Positions 18,809-29,069 of a stretch of 58,484 nt of DNA are shown piece after piece. Numbering within the stretch: the stretch's first letter is position 1; every line of letters begins with the position of its first letter. The stretch covers positions 1 through 58,484 of the forward strand of contig NZ_JAPUDY010000073.1 of the NCBI RefSeq assembly GCF_027492855.1, given 5' to 3'. The stretch is from Acidovorax sp. Lineage in GTDB: Bacteria > Pseudomonadota > Gammaproteobacteria > Burkholderiales > Burkholderiaceae_C. The notes under the pieces were generated by a model, which was given only the letters and a program-made list of their open reading frames with translations, ran no database searches and had not been told where the DNA came from. The translations under genes and the position numbers were made by a program.

Positions 18809-19341
18809 GGTTGGCCTCCGAAGAAGCGCGCTCGCAGGGCGCTGGGTGCCAGCTTGTGCGCCCATTGGCGTGGGTGCAGCGTATCGACCCACTGCTGCGG
18901 GTCGAGCACGGGCAGCTCGATGGCATCGAGCGCGTTCTTCACCACCAGGCCCAGCTCGGTGTCGCCCTCCATCGACAGGCGGCGGCTGAAGAACAGGGTG
19001 TCCGGGTCTTGCTTGCGCTGCGCGAGCAGCAAAAAGTCATGCGCCGTGGCGCTGAGCGTGACGTCCGCCACGGCGGGCGCAACGAGCGGGGCATGGGGCG
19101 CAAAACGCTGGCCCGTCCAGGCGAAGTCGAACGCAAGGCGCGCGTCGCGCACCTGCACCCGCATCTTCTTGTGCTGCAGCAGGCGCCCCACATCAGCGGG
19201 CAGATGCCGCGCCAGCGCCAGGTTGAGCGCGGTCACCAGCAACAACGAGCCAGGGTAGGCGGGCAAGCGCGCAAGCACCGCGCCCACAGGCGCGGGCACC
19301 ACCAAAAAATCCGACGAAGGGGAGTGGGGAGACATGGTCAT
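18805..19341 (-). CDS. ubiT: Oxygen-independent ubiquinone synthesis accessory factor UbiT (SCP2 domain)
   Basis: 178 residues. UbiT is a lipid-binding SCP2-domain protein required with UbiU and UbiV for ubiquinone synthesis without oxygen. The signature LFFSRRLSMEGDTELGLVVK, followed by NALDAIELP, is diagnostic of UbiT among SCP2 proteins. It begins 9 bp after the TrhA-like gene and ends in an ATGA overlap with the DGC-domain gene. ATG codons at 19341 and 19335 are both possible starts. Confidence 0.92.
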   Translation of the reverse strand: MTMSPHSPSSDFLVVPAPVGAVLARLPAYPGSLLLVTALNLALARHLPADVGRLLQHKKMRVQVRDARLAFDFAWTGQRFAPHAPLVAPAVADVTLSATAHDFLLLAQRKQDPDTLFFSRRLSMEGDTELGLVVKNALDAIELPVLDPQQWVDTLHPRQWAHKLAPSALRARFFGGQP

Positions 19342-19350
19342 GGCAGCTTC

Positions 19351-19971
19351 TTAGGCGACGTAGAAAAGCACGGTAAAAAAGTGGCAGACGCTGCCGCCCA
19401 ACACAAACAGATGCCACAGCCCATGGCCGTGGCGCACGCGGTGGTCCAGTGCGTAGAAGACGATGCCCAGCGTGTAGAAGGCCCCGCCCGCCAGCAGCCA
19501 GCCAAAGCCGCCGGGCGTGAGCGCGTTCCACAGCGGCACCACGGCCACCAGCGCCAGCCAGCCCATCAGCACATACAACACCAGCGATAACACGCGCGCA
19601 CCACGCGCCCACCAGATCTCCTGCACGATGCCCAGCAGGGCCAGGCCCCACACCACGCCAAACAGCGTCCAGCCCCAGGGCCCGCGCAGCGACACCAGCG
19701 CAAACGGCGTGTAGCTGCCCGCGATGAGCAGGTAGATGCTGCAATGGTCGAGCTTTTGCAGCCTGGCCTTGGCGGCCCGCCCGCGCACGCTGTGGTACGC
19801 GGTGGATGCGGCATACAGCGCCACCAGCATGGCGCCGTAGATGCTGAAGGCCACCACCTTCCACGGGTCGCCCAGGCGCGCCGCCAGCGTGACAAGCACG
19901 GCCGTGCCCGCCGTGGCCAGCAGGGCGCCGACCAGGTGGCTGATGCTGTTGAAACGTTCTCCGTGGTACAT
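19351..19971 (-). CDS. Hemolysin III/TrhA (PAQR-like) seven-helix membrane protein
   Basis: 206 residues from the ATG at 19971, supported by GGGAGGA about 10 bases upstream; a longer start at 19989 is less likely. Seven hydrophobic helices and the PAQR histidine/aspartate pattern are visible (NSISHLVGA, a central YHSVRG, LDHCSIYLLIAGSYTPF, LWHLFVLGG, CHFFTVLFY). Bacterial homologues are linked to membrane energetics and lipid homeostasis; hemolytic activity is poorly supported. Its position between ubiV and ubiT suggests a link with quinone or membrane status, but the role is inferred. Confidence 0.85.
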   Translation of the reverse strand: MYHGERFNSISHLVGALLATAGTAVLVTLAARLGDPWKVVAFSIYGAMLVALYAASTAYHSVRGRAAKARLQKLDHCSIYLLIAGSYTPFALVSLRGPWGWTLFGVVWGLALLGIVQEIWWARGARVLSLVLYVLMGWLALVAVVPLWNALTPGGFGWLLAGGAFYTLGIVFYALDHRVRHGHGLWHLFVLGGSVCHFFTVLFYVA

Positions 19972-19988
19972 GACGGCCCGTCCTCCCA

Positions 19989-20933
19989 TCAAGGCCGGGC
20001 CGCAGCCGTGCCGCCCACATGGCCCTGCTCCAGGCCGGGGCGGCCGAACCAGTAGCCGTTGCAGGGCAGGTCGGGCATCAGCGGCTGCATGCGCTCCACG
20101 TGGTCGATGGCTTCGCCCGGTGCCTCATCGGGGGCCTTGGCGCGCCGGGCTTCGTCAAAAGCGGCAATCACCTGTGGCATGTGCTGCGCCTGTGGGCTCA
20201 GGCGCAGCACGTCCACACCGCTGGCGCGCATCGCCGCCAGTTCGTTGACCAGGTTGTACACACGGGCCGACTGGGTCTGCGTGCCGTTGAGCACCAGAAA
20301 GCCCTCGCTCTCGCGCGTGCGCAGCGGCAGGCCGTCGGCATGCTCCAGGCAACTGAACTGGCAGTTGTCCTTGGGCAAGTTGCGGTGGCGCGCGGTGAAG
20401 CAGCGGGCCGAGTAGGCCAGCGGCATGCGCCCGTAGGCGAACACCTCGGTCTCCACACCGCGCGGGCGCTGGGCCAGCATGGCGGCCAGCGCTTCTTGCG
20501 ACATCTCCACCGGCATCACCCAGCGGGTGGCGCCCAACTGCGCCATCCACTGCAGCGAGCTCGCGTTGTACAGGTTCAGGTGCGGCCCGGCCACGAAGGC
20601 CTGCGGCCCGGGCGCTGCGCGTGCCAGGCAACTGACGGCGCCCATGTCGTTGGCCTCGACCAGAAACTCGCCATTGCCAGTGATCTTGTGCATCACCCCC
20701 ACGTCGGCGCTGGACTCGATGAGCACCTGGCTGGACAAGACCGCCTGCTTGCCCGCTTCCTGCAGCATGCGCGCCAGTGCCAGCCAGTCGTCCAGGCGCA
20801 GCTCGTGGCGGCGCGAGCACACGGTCTCGCCCAGATAGACCACGTCCACGGGCGTGGCGGCCATGGCTTCGTAGAAGGCGAGCACGGTGTCGCGGGGCCA
20901 GTAATACAACAGCGGGCCGAGGGAGAGTTTCAT
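19989..20933 (-). CDS. ubiV: Oxygen-independent ubiquinone synthesis protein UbiV (U32 family)
   Basis: 314 residues from the ATG at 20933. UbiU and UbiV form a heterodimer, each with a 4Fe-4S cluster, that performs ring hydroxylation without O2. Four cysteines fit the cluster: Cys39 (GETVCSRR), Cys178, Cys191 and Cys195 (CFTARH, then NCQFSC). E. coli UbiV uses 39, 180, 193 and 197, so spacing is conserved. Homology to U32 peptidases explains older names. It lies between ubiU and the TrhA-like gene, 17 bp before the latter's ATG. Confidence 0.94.
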   Translation of the reverse strand: MKLSLGPLLYYWPRDTVLAFYEAMAATPVDVVYLGETVCSRRHELRLDDWLALARMLQEAGKQAVLSSQVLIESSADVGVMHKITGNGEFLVEANDMGAVSCLARAAPGPQAFVAGPHLNLYNASSLQWMAQLGATRWVMPVEMSQEALAAMLAQRPRGVETEVFAYGRMPLAYSARCFTARHRNLPKDNCQFSCLEHADGLPLRTRESEGFLVLNGTQTQSARVYNLVNELAAMRASGVDVLRLSPQAQHMPQVIAAFDEARRAKAPDEAPGEAIDHVERMQPLMPDLPCNGYWFGRPGLEQGHVGGTAAARP

Positions 20934-21049
20934 GGAGTGGTCTCCGTCATTTTTATCGTGGTGTTTCGGGCTCAAAGCGGCTCGCTTGGCTTAGAACTGG
21001 CGCGGCCCAGGCCAGCGACCGCCGCGCAGCGCCTCAGGTGGGTTGTTCC

Positions 21050-22102
21050 TCATTTCCAGGGCCGGTGATAGGCGCCCAGCGTGTGCTGCTGGCCTTCGGC
21101 CACCTGGTCCAGGCTGGCCATCCATGTGGTCTTGGGGGCGTAGCGGTGGGGGCTGGCCAGGCATTGGTCGATGGCCTCGCGCCAGACCTGCGTGACCTGG
21201 GCCACGTAGGCGGGGCTGCGCTGGCGGCCTTCGATCTTGATGGCGCGCACACCCATCTTGAGTAGCTGGGGCAGCAGCTCCAGCGTGTTGAGGCTGGTGG
21301 GCTCCTCGATGGCGTAGTAGTTCTCGTCGTCACCCACGTCGAAGCGGCCCTTGCACAGCGTGGGGTAGCCCGCGTTCTCGCCGGGGGCGTAGCGGTCGAT
21401 GAGGATGCCGTTCAGGCGCGACTCCAGGCCCTTGGGCGTCTCCTGCCAGCGCACGGCCTTCGGGGGCGAACACACGCCGTGGGTGTTGGGCGATTCACCC
21501 GTCACGTACGACGACAGCGCGCAGCGCCCCTCGACCATCACGCACAGGCTGCCAAAGCCGAACACCTCGATCTCCACCGGCGTGCGGTCGATGACCTGGC
21601 GCACCTGCTCCAGCGACAGCACGCGCGGCAGCACGGCGCGCACGATGCCGAACTGCTCGCGGTAGAAGTTGATGGCCTCGTAATTGGTGGCCGAGCCCTG
21701 CACCGACAAGTGCAGCCGCAGCCGGGGGTGCTGCTGCACCGCGTATTGCATGAGGCCGGGGTCGGCCAGGATGACGGCATCCACGCCCAGGTCCACCGCC
21801 TTGTCCAGCGCGCTGCGCCAGGGGCCAGGGTTGGATGCCTGCGGGTAGGTGTTGAGCGCCATGAACACCTTGCAGCCGCGCGCATGCGCGTGGGCAATGC
21901 CGCTGGCGATGGCCGCCTCATCGAAATTGAGGCCCGCGAAATTGCGCGCATTGGTGGCGTCGCGCAGGCCCAGATAAACACAGTTGGCGCCGTGGTCCAC
22001 CGCCGATTTCAAGGCGGGCAGGCTGCCCGCCGGGCAGACGAGTTCAAGGGCCGGCGCGGCGGCCACGGGCGGCGCGGCCTCCAGGGGGTTCAGGGGTTCC
22101 AT
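21050..22102 (-). CDS. ubiU: Oxygen-independent ubiquinone synthesis protein UbiU (U32 family)
   Basis: 350 residues from the ATG at 22102. It is the first gene of the operon and the partner of UbiV. Cluster cysteines are Cys187 and Cys194 (GSLCVMVEGRC), Cys211 (HGVCSPP) and Cys250 (PTLCKGRF). E. coli UbiU uses 169, 176, 193 and 232; all four are offset by exactly 18, which reflects a longer Ala/Pro-rich N-terminus here. U32 motifs CPAGSLPALKSAVDHGA and IKIEGRQRSPAYV are intact. An FNR-type box lies upstream at 22182-22195. The gap to ubiV is 116 bp with no gene. Confidence 0.95.
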   Translation of the reverse strand: MEPLNPLEAAPPVAAAPALELVCPAGSLPALKSAVDHGANCVYLGLRDATNARNFAGLNFDEAAIASGIAHAHARGCKVFMALNTYPQASNPGPWRSALDKAVDLGVDAVILADPGLMQYAVQQHPRLRLHLSVQGSATNYEAINFYREQFGIVRAVLPRVLSLEQVRQVIDRTPVEIEVFGFGSLCVMVEGRCALSSYVTGESPNTHGVCSPPKAVRWQETPKGLESRLNGILIDRYAPGENAGYPTLCKGRFDVGDDENYYAIEEPTSLNTLELLPQLLKMGVRAIKIEGRQRSPAYVAQVTQVWREAIDQCLASPHRYAPKTTWMASLDQVAEGQQHTLGAYHRPWK

Positions 22103-22153
22103 CACAGACAATTCAAACGCTGACCCCGGTGGGGAGCCACAGCACTGGGCGCC

Positions 22154-22195
22154 ACCATACGGGGGCTGCGCCGTGCATCCGCTGATCTTCATCAA
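22154..22195 (-). promoter_or_regulatory. FNR-type box and -10 element of the ubiU operon
   Basis: On the minus strand TTGATgaagATCAG (22195-22182) matches the FNR/ANR consensus TTGAT-N4-ATCAA at nine of ten positions. TATGGT (22159-22154) can serve as -10 and puts transcription start near 22147, with the box centred 41.5 bp upstream, the class II activator position. It precedes the ubiU ATG by about 87 bp. Predicted from sequence; regulation of ubiTUV by FNR is reported for E. coli. Confidence 0.65.
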
Positions 22196-22344
22196 CGGCG
22201 GTGCACAATGGTGTAGCAAAGCAGTCAGGCTTTGATGTGACCCGCTCCTGCGGTGCACCACTGGGCTACCCGGCCTTGACTTGCGTCCATTCCTCCCACC
22301 ACTTCACCCACCCTCTCTTCCAACCTCCCAGAGCGCCGCCTACC

Positions 22345-23517
22345 GTGAATAAAAACCTGTGGTTGCTGGCCCTGTGCCAAGGCCTTTTTCTCACCAACAA
22401 CGTGGTCTTCATCGCCATCAACGGCCTGGTGGGCCTGCAGCTGGCGCCTTTTGGCTGGATGGCCACGCTGCCGGTGATGGGCTATGTGGTGGGCGGGGCG
22501 TTGTCTACCCCGCTGGTGGCACACACGCAGATGCGCTGGGGGCGCAAGGTGTCGTTCCAGATCGGGCTGGCCGTGGCGGCGGCGTCGGCCGCGCTGTGCG
22601 CCTGGGCCGCGTTCAGCGCCAACTTCTGGTTGCTGTGCACGGCCACGGTGGTGGCGGGCTACTACAGCGCCAACGGCGGCCTGTACCGCTTTGCCGCCGC
22701 CGAGCTGACCACGCCGGACTACCGCGAAAAGGCCGTGTCGCTGGTACTGGCCGGTGGCCTGCTGGGCGCCGTGGCGGGCCCCAACCTCGCCAGCGCCACA
22801 CGCACGCTGTTCCCGGTGCCGTTTGCAGGGGCCTACATCGCGCTGATCGGCGTGGCGCTGCTGTCCATGGTGTGCATGTCGATGATCCGCTTTACCGCGC
22901 AACCCGTGGTGCTCAACGCAGCCGGGCAGCGCGAGCAGGGGCGGCCCCTGGGCGTGCTGATGCGCCAGCCCGCCTTCGCCGTGGCCATCGTGGGCGCCGC
23001 GCTGGGTTATGGCGTGATGAACCTGCTGATGGCCGCCACGCCGCTGGCCATGCAGGTGTGCGGCTTTGCGTTCGACGCCTCGGCGCTGGTGCTGGAGTGG
23101 CATGTGATCGGCATGTTCGCGCCCGGCTTCTTCACCGGCCACCTCATCAAACGTTTTGGGGTGCTGCCCATCATGGGCACGGGCGTGCTGCTCAACTTCG
23201 CCTGCGTGGCCGTGGCGCTCATGGGCGTGGAGCTGCACCACTTCGGCGTGGCGCTGTTCCTGCTGGGCGTGGGCTGGAATTTTCTGTTCACCGGCTCCAC
23301 CACGCTGGCCATGACAGCCTACCGGCCCGAGGAAAAAGACCGCGCCCAGGCGGCCATCAACTTCTGCGTGTACGCCACGCTGGCGCTGAGCGCGTTTTCA
23401 TCGGGCGTGCTGGTCACTACGCAGGGCTGGACGCTGCTGAACGCGGGCTCGCTGGTGCCCATCGTGGTCACGGGCCTGGCGCTGGCGTGGCTGGCGGCCC
23501 AGCGGCGCGTGAAGTAG
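22345..23517 (+). CDS. Major facilitator superfamily transporter
   Basis: 390 residues from a GTG at 22345 (VNKNLWLLALCQGLFLTNNV), with 12 predicted membrane helices. The MFS loop motif is partly kept (MRWGRKVSF between helices 2 and 3). Middle loops carry FTAQPV and EQGRPLGVLMRQPAFA. It belongs to the YfmO/YnfM-like uncharacterised branch; substrate cannot be told. It is divergent from ubiU across a 242-bp region that also holds the FNR-type box, so the two could share control. Confidence 0.85.
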   Translation: MNKNLWLLALCQGLFLTNNVVFIAINGLVGLQLAPFGWMATLPVMGYVVGGALSTPLVAHTQMRWGRKVSFQIGLAVAAASAALCAWAAFSANFWLLCTATVVAGYYSANGGLYRFAAAELTTPDYREKAVSLVLAGGLLGAVAGPNLASATRTLFPVPFAGAYIALIGVALLSMVCMSMIRFTAQPVVLNAAGQREQGRPLGVLMRQPAFAVAIVGAALGYGVMNLLMAATPLAMQVCGFAFDASALVLEWHVIGMFAPGFFTGHLIKRFGVLPIMGTGVLLNFACVAVALMGVELHHFGVALFLLGVGWNFLFTGSTTLAMTAYRPEEKDRAQAAINFCVYATLALSAFSSGVLVTTQGWTLLNAGSLVPIVVTGLALAWLAAQRRVK

Positions 23518-23534
23518 TGCGGCACCACAGGCGC

Positions 23535-23720
23535 ATGACGGTGAACATCCGCTCTGACGAAGTGGCCCCGCTGCTGGCCACCGAAAAGCAGGTGCTGTCG
23601 GACATCGACACCGCCGTGCGCGCCAACACCACGTTTGGCCGCAAGACGGTGCTGGGCCTGGTGGGTGTTCAGGGCGTGAGCGAGCCCCTGCTGGAGAAGC
23701 GGCCAACACCCGGGAAGTGA
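23535..23720 (+). pseudogene. Short open frame after the MFS gene, possible gene fragment
   Basis: 61 codons, MTVNIRSDEVAPLLATEK and onward to EKRPTPGK, with codon use like real genes of this genome. No ribosome-binding site stands out and no family is recognised. It begins 18 bp after the MFS stop and could be a small gene or the remnant of a larger one. Confidence 0.35.
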
Positions 23721-23854
23721 CCCTGTCAAGGTCAAAGAATTCACGATTGTTAACACAGTGTTAGGCATCTGCCTGCGTACCATCGCAGGTAGCGGGCCCC
23801 CCTTGGCCTGGTGCGGCATTTGGCCGTTTTTTATCTTTTCTCCAGGAGATCACC

Positions 23855-24337
23855 ATGGGTTTGCTCGATTCCGTTCTCGGTGCCGTCATCAACAATGCGT
23901 CGCAGGGCGGCGCACACGCGCAGGCCAATGGCGATGCCGCAGGTGGGCTGGGCGGCCTGCTCAGCATGGCTGCGCAGAACCCGCAGCTCATCCAGGCGGT
24001 GATGTCCCTGATCAGCAACGATGGCCCGGTGGGCGGACTGCCTGGCCTGATGGCCAAGTTCCAGCAGGCGGGCATGGGCAATGTGCTGGCCTCGTGGCTG
24101 GGCTCTGGCCCCAACCATGCGATCTCGGGCGAGCAGCTCACCCAGGTGCTGGGCAACGGCCCGCTGTCACAGATCGCCGCGCAGCTGGGCATGGGCTCTC
24201 ACGCCGCCGCAGGCCAGCTTGCCCAGGTGCTGCCGGGCCTGGTGGACCAGCTCAGCCCCCAAGGCCAGGCTCCACAGGGCGGGTTTGGCGATGCCAATGA
24301 CCTGTTCGGAATGTTGGGCGGATTGCTTCAAAAATGA
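23855..24337 (+). CDS. yidB: YidB family (DUF937) protein
   Basis: 160 residues with a good ribosome-binding site (CCAGGAGAT). Small, Gly/Ala/Gln-rich soluble protein: MGLLDSVLGAVI start, then LGGLLSMAAQNPQLI, VASWLGSGPNHAISGEQL-like segment (ASWLGSGPNHAIS), and an end rich in Gly-Gln. This is the DUF937/YidB pattern; function unestablished. The stop codon TGA at 24335-24337 lies at the edge of a dispersed repeat that doubles as a terminator. Confidence 0.88.
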   Translation: MGLLDSVLGAVINNASQGGAHAQANGDAAGGLGGLLSMAAQNPQLIQAVMSLISNDGPVGGLPGLMAKFQQAGMGNVLASWLGSGPNHAISGEQLTQVLGNGPLSQIAAQLGMGSHAAAGQLAQVLPGLVDQLSPQGQAPQGGFGDANDLFGMLGGLLQK

Positions 24338-24379
24338 TAGCTGCTAGCGCTTGATGAATAAGCGCTAGCAGCCATTTTC
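24331..24379. repeat. Dispersed stem-loop repeat, copy 5, with a perfect 13-bp stem
   Basis: GCTGCTAGCGCTT (24340-24352) and AAGCGCTAGCAGC (24360-24372) form a perfect 13-bp stem with a 7-nt loop between convergent yidB and the lipase gene. T-rich DNA follows on the plus strand, so it can also act as a terminator. Confidence 0.92.
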
Positions 24380-24404
24380 TTCAAATTTTTGAAGACAAGG
24401 CGCG

Positions 24405-25277
24405 CTACCCCACCACCGGGCAGCGCTGCTGTAGCCACTGGCGCAGCATATCGAACACCGGCTCGGCGAGTTCCGGGCTTTCGTTGAACAGCTCGTGGTA
24501 CAGGGGTTCGAAACAATGCGACTGCACCACCGCCTTGGGTGCGGCGCTGGCAAAGGCGCGGCTGCCAGCGGGGTTGACCAGCTTGTCGCTGCCTGCCCAG
24601 AGCAGCAGCGTGGGCACGCTCCAACGCGCGGCGCGGGCCACGGTGGCCGGGCCGCCTTCGGCAATGAAGCGGGCCAGGCGGGCGCTGATACGGTCGTGGC
24701 ACAGCGGATCGGCCAGATAGGCGGCAGGCACGGCCGGGTCGTGCGAGAGGTACTGGGCGTCGAGCCCGTTGCCCACGCGCAGGTTGGGAGCCAGGCGCGG
24801 CAGCGTGGCCACCAGCAGCTTTTGCACGGCGCTCAGCCCAGGGTCGAGCGCGGGGGATGAGAGCACCAGCGCATCCACCGGCCGCAGATTCATGGCCACA
24901 AACCGTGCGGCAATCAGCCCACCCATGCTGTGGCCCAGCAGCACCAACGGCTGGCCTGCGGGCATGCGGGCGCGGGTGGCGTCCACCACATCGGCCAGGT
25001 CGTCCAGCAGGCGCAAGTCGCTGGTGAGCCCGCCACGCGGCCCGGACGATTCGCCGTGGCCGTAGTGGTCGTAGCCGCGCACTGCAAAACCCCAGTCGTT
25101 CAGCCGCCGCGCCACGGGGCCGTAGCGGCCCACATGCTCGCCCAGGCCATGCGCCAGCAACACGGTGCCCCGGCAAGGCTCGCCCTCGGGCGAGGGCCAA
25201 TCCTGCACGGCCAGGTTCTCGCCGTCGCTGGCGGTGAAGGAGGTCAGGGTCGAAGGGGTCAGTTCATCTGAAATCAT
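24405..25277 (-). CDS. Alpha/beta hydrolase, monoacylglycerol lipase-like
   Basis: 290 residues from the ATG at 25277. Serine hydrolase of the lysophospholipase/monoglyceride-lipase group. The nucleophile elbow GHSMGG puts Ser117; the acid is in WAGSDKLVNP and the histidine in PLYHELFNE, the typical spacing. An early HGLGEHVGRY supplies the oxyanion region. No signal peptide. Natural substrate unknown; it stands alone between the yidB repeat and the TlpA-like gene. Confidence 0.88.
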   Translation of the reverse strand: MISDELTPSTLTSFTASDGENLAVQDWPSPEGEPCRGTVLLAHGLGEHVGRYGPVARRLNDWGFAVRGYDHYGHGESSGPRGGLTSDLRLLDDLADVVDATRARMPAGQPLVLLGHSMGGLIAARFVAMNLRPVDALVLSSPALDPGLSAVQKLLVATLPRLAPNLRVGNGLDAQYLSHDPAVPAAYLADPLCHDRISARLARFIAEGGPATVARAARWSVPTLLLWAGSDKLVNPAGSRAFASAAPKAVVQSHCFEPLYHELFNESPELAEPVFDMLRQWLQQRCPVVG

Positions 25278-25418
25278 GACAGGCAGGGTGTTCAACACAT
25301 GGTGGGGCAGCATACCCCGCGCGCCCTGACTCTCAATGCACTCAATGGCCAAGCTCTATCAACGGACTGCCGCTGGGGCCGCATGGCAGGCCACCGGCAA
25401 GGTGCCGCCTCGCACAAC

Positions 25419-25964
25419 TTACGCAAGCGAAGCCCAGAGGTCGTCCCAATCAGCAGGCTGGAAGTTGCCCTCACGCCGCAGCACCTGCTGGTGCTGGCGG
25501 TTGAGCACGTAGTGGGTGGGGCGGCGGGTGATGGCGCCAAAGCTGTCCTGGTGCCCGCCGGCATTGCGCCAGGCAATAGGAAAACGCTGCTCTGCGGGCA
25601 CAGACACTTTGAGCAGTTCGATGTACTGCATGAAGTCCGCATTCTTTTCGTCCATGTTCACACCCAGCAGCACAAAGTCGCGCTGGCGGTTGGCGGCATA
25701 GAACTCGCGCATCAGCCTGAGCTCGTTGGTGCACAGGGCGCAGCCTGCCGTAAAGAAACTTACGAGGCACACCTTGCCCGAAAAGTCCGCCAGGGCGACG
25801 GGCTTGCCCTCACTGTTGGTGCCCGACAGCGTGTGGCGTGGGCCCACCACCGCCGCTGCAGCCGCAGCAGCAGAAACGGGCGCCTGGGCATGCGCCAAAT
25901 GGCTGGCCACCGCGCCCAGGGTGGTGGCCGCACAGGCCTGCAGGAATCCGCGTTTGTCCATCAT
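25419..25964 (-). CDS. TlpA-like thioredoxin-fold protein, exported
   Basis: 181 residues. An N-terminal export signal (MMDKRGFLQACAATTLGA...) is followed by an Ala-rich linker and a thioredoxin/TlpA fold with the redox pair Cys75-Ala-Leu-Cys78 (FFTAGCALCTNE). It has an AhpC/TSA-like later half (LLGVNMDEKN, RPTHYVLNRQ). It probably acts as a periplasmic thiol-disulfide reductase. No cytochrome-maturation gene is adjacent. Confidence 0.85.
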   Translation of the reverse strand: MMDKRGFLQACAATTLGAVASHLAHAQAPVSAAAAAAAVVGPRHTLSGTNSEGKPVALADFSGKVCLVSFFTAGCALCTNELRLMREFYAANRQRDFVLLGVNMDEKNADFMQYIELLKVSVPAEQRFPIAWRNAGGHQDSFGAITRRPTHYVLNRQHQQVLRREGNFQPADWDDLWASLA

Positions 25965-26020
25965 TGTTTTGGTCTGCTCGAAGGGTCAAAAAAGAAAGGG
26001 CCGAAAAGTTGGCAAGCGCC

Positions 26021-27511
<1,491 letters not shown>

Positions 27512-27646
27512 AAGCGGCTCTCCTGAAAACGGGCGATCTCGTGGACCAAAACCAGCATTCCAACACAAGGCTCGCACGCCCGCCATGGAGGGTTCGAACA
27601 AACCCCTGCCATGGCACCGCCCACTGGCGGGGTACCCAGCGCTTGC

Positions 27647-28915
27647 TCAATACCGCGATGTGGGATGGGTGTTGGGGTCGTCCAGCGCCGCACTCTGGGC
27701 GGCAGGGCGGCGCAGGGCCGTGGCCACCTCCACCCGGTTGCGCCCGTTTTCCTTGGCCTCGTAGAGCGCGCGGTCGGCGGCGGCGATGAGCATGTCCCAG
27801 CTATCGCCGGACTCCAGGCGGCCGCCGAACACGCCAATGCTCACGGTGACGGCGATGCTCGTGTCGCCATCGGATTCGGCACGGGTTTGCGCACCGGCCT
27901 CCACACCCTCCACCGCGCCGACGCGGCAGGGTGATTCGGCCACAGCCCGGCACAGCGTGCGCGCCAGTTGCTCCGCCCCCTGCAGCGTGGTGTCGGGCAG
28001 CACCACCATGAACTCCTCACCCCCGTAGCGGCCCACCAGGTCCTGCGCCCGCACCCGCGCACGCAGCACGTTCACCACGCTGCACAGCACCTGGTCGCCC
28101 ACCGGGTGGCCGTAGCGGTCGTTCACGCGCTTGAAGTGGTCAATGTCCACCATCATGAGCGCGATCGACTCGCGCATGCGCACGGCGCGCGAGACATCGC
28201 GGTCGAGCGCGGCGATGAGCGAGCGGCGGTTGGCAACGCCTGTGAGCGAATCGACAGCGGCCATGATGCGGTTGCTTTCGTCGGCGCGGTCGCGCGCCAT
28301 GAACACAAAGCCCATGGAGCTGATGAGCACCACCGAAAACGTGGCGAAGAAGGTGAGCGTCTGCAGCGGGCTGGCCTGCAGGATGCCGCTAGCGATGGCG
28401 CTGCCGCCCAGGGCCAGCAGCGCGCGGATGCTCAATACGACGGCCTCTAGCCCCAAGCCCGCCACCAGCAACCATTGCCCGCGCCCGGCGGTGGCATGGC
28501 GGCTCTCCAGGGCCGTGGCCAAGGTCCACACGGCCTGCAGGCCGATCACCAGTGCAACAACGCTTACGCGCGCCGCAAAGTTGTCGATGAACATCACCAC
28601 AAAGCCCAAAACCAGCACGGGCGGCGCCAGCAGCAACGGCCAGCGCACGGAGCGCCCCTGAAACTGGTGGATCGCCGCGATCATCCCGACAAACACGCAG
28701 GACAGCAGGACGTTGCCCACCACGATCGAAAGCACATCCGGCACCACGCCGCGCAGCATGATCAGGAGGTGCCCAATGGCGTTGAGCAACAAGGCCATCG
28801 CCCAGCGCGCCAGGCCATCGCGCTGGCGCCCCCAGCCCACAACGGCCATGGAGACGGCCATCATGAGCGAGCTGACAATGATCATTGCCAGCATGGTCGG
28901 AACATCGGCTGCCAT
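27647..28915 (-). CDS. Membrane diguanylate cyclase (7 TM-like + GGDEF)
   Basis: 422 residues. Residues ~5-205 carry about six or seven hydrophobic helices, likely a membrane sensor of unknown ligand. The GGDEF domain has the active motif GGEEF at 298-302 and an inhibitory-site RAQD at 289-292, so it should be an active, product-inhibited cyclase. The C-terminal tail after residue ~400 is low-complexity. It is the second of three cyclic-di-GMP genes in the window and lies upstream of a chemoreceptor gene in the same orientation. Confidence 0.9.
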   Translation of the reverse strand: MAADVPTMLAMIIVSSLMMAVSMAVVGWGRQRDGLARWAMALLLNAIGHLLIMLRGVVPDVLSIVVGNVLLSCVFVGMIAAIHQFQGRSVRWPLLLAPPVLVLGFVVMFIDNFAARVSVVALVIGLQAVWTLATALESRHATAGRGQWLLVAGLGLEAVVLSIRALLALGGSAIASGILQASPLQTLTFFATFSVVLISSMGFVFMARDRADESNRIMAAVDSLTGVANRRSLIAALDRDVSRAVRMRESIALMMVDIDHFKRVNDRYGHPVGDQVLCSVVNVLRARVRAQDLVGRYGGEEFMVVLPDTTLQGAEQLARTLCRAVAESPCRVGAVEGVEAGAQTRAESDGDTSIAVTVSIGVFGGRLESGDSWDMLIAAADRALYEAKENGRNRVEVATALRRPAAQSAALDDPNTHPTSRY

Positions 28916-29069
28916 GGCGTGTGAAAGCCTGTGCGTGGGCCTGTGCGGGGTGGTGGGTCAGCCCAGCATAAACCAAGGACGGCGCCGTGCGAAACGCCGA
29001 TGTGCCAACACGATACACAGAGGCATCATGGCGAGCAGGCCACGGCGGGCGCTTATGTGGCGCTTTCTG

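Noticed and set aside
22359-23720. 453-codon frame overlapping the MFS gene
   Set aside because: Shadow of the MFS gene in another frame; only its last 61 codons, beyond the MFS stop, were kept as a possible fragment.
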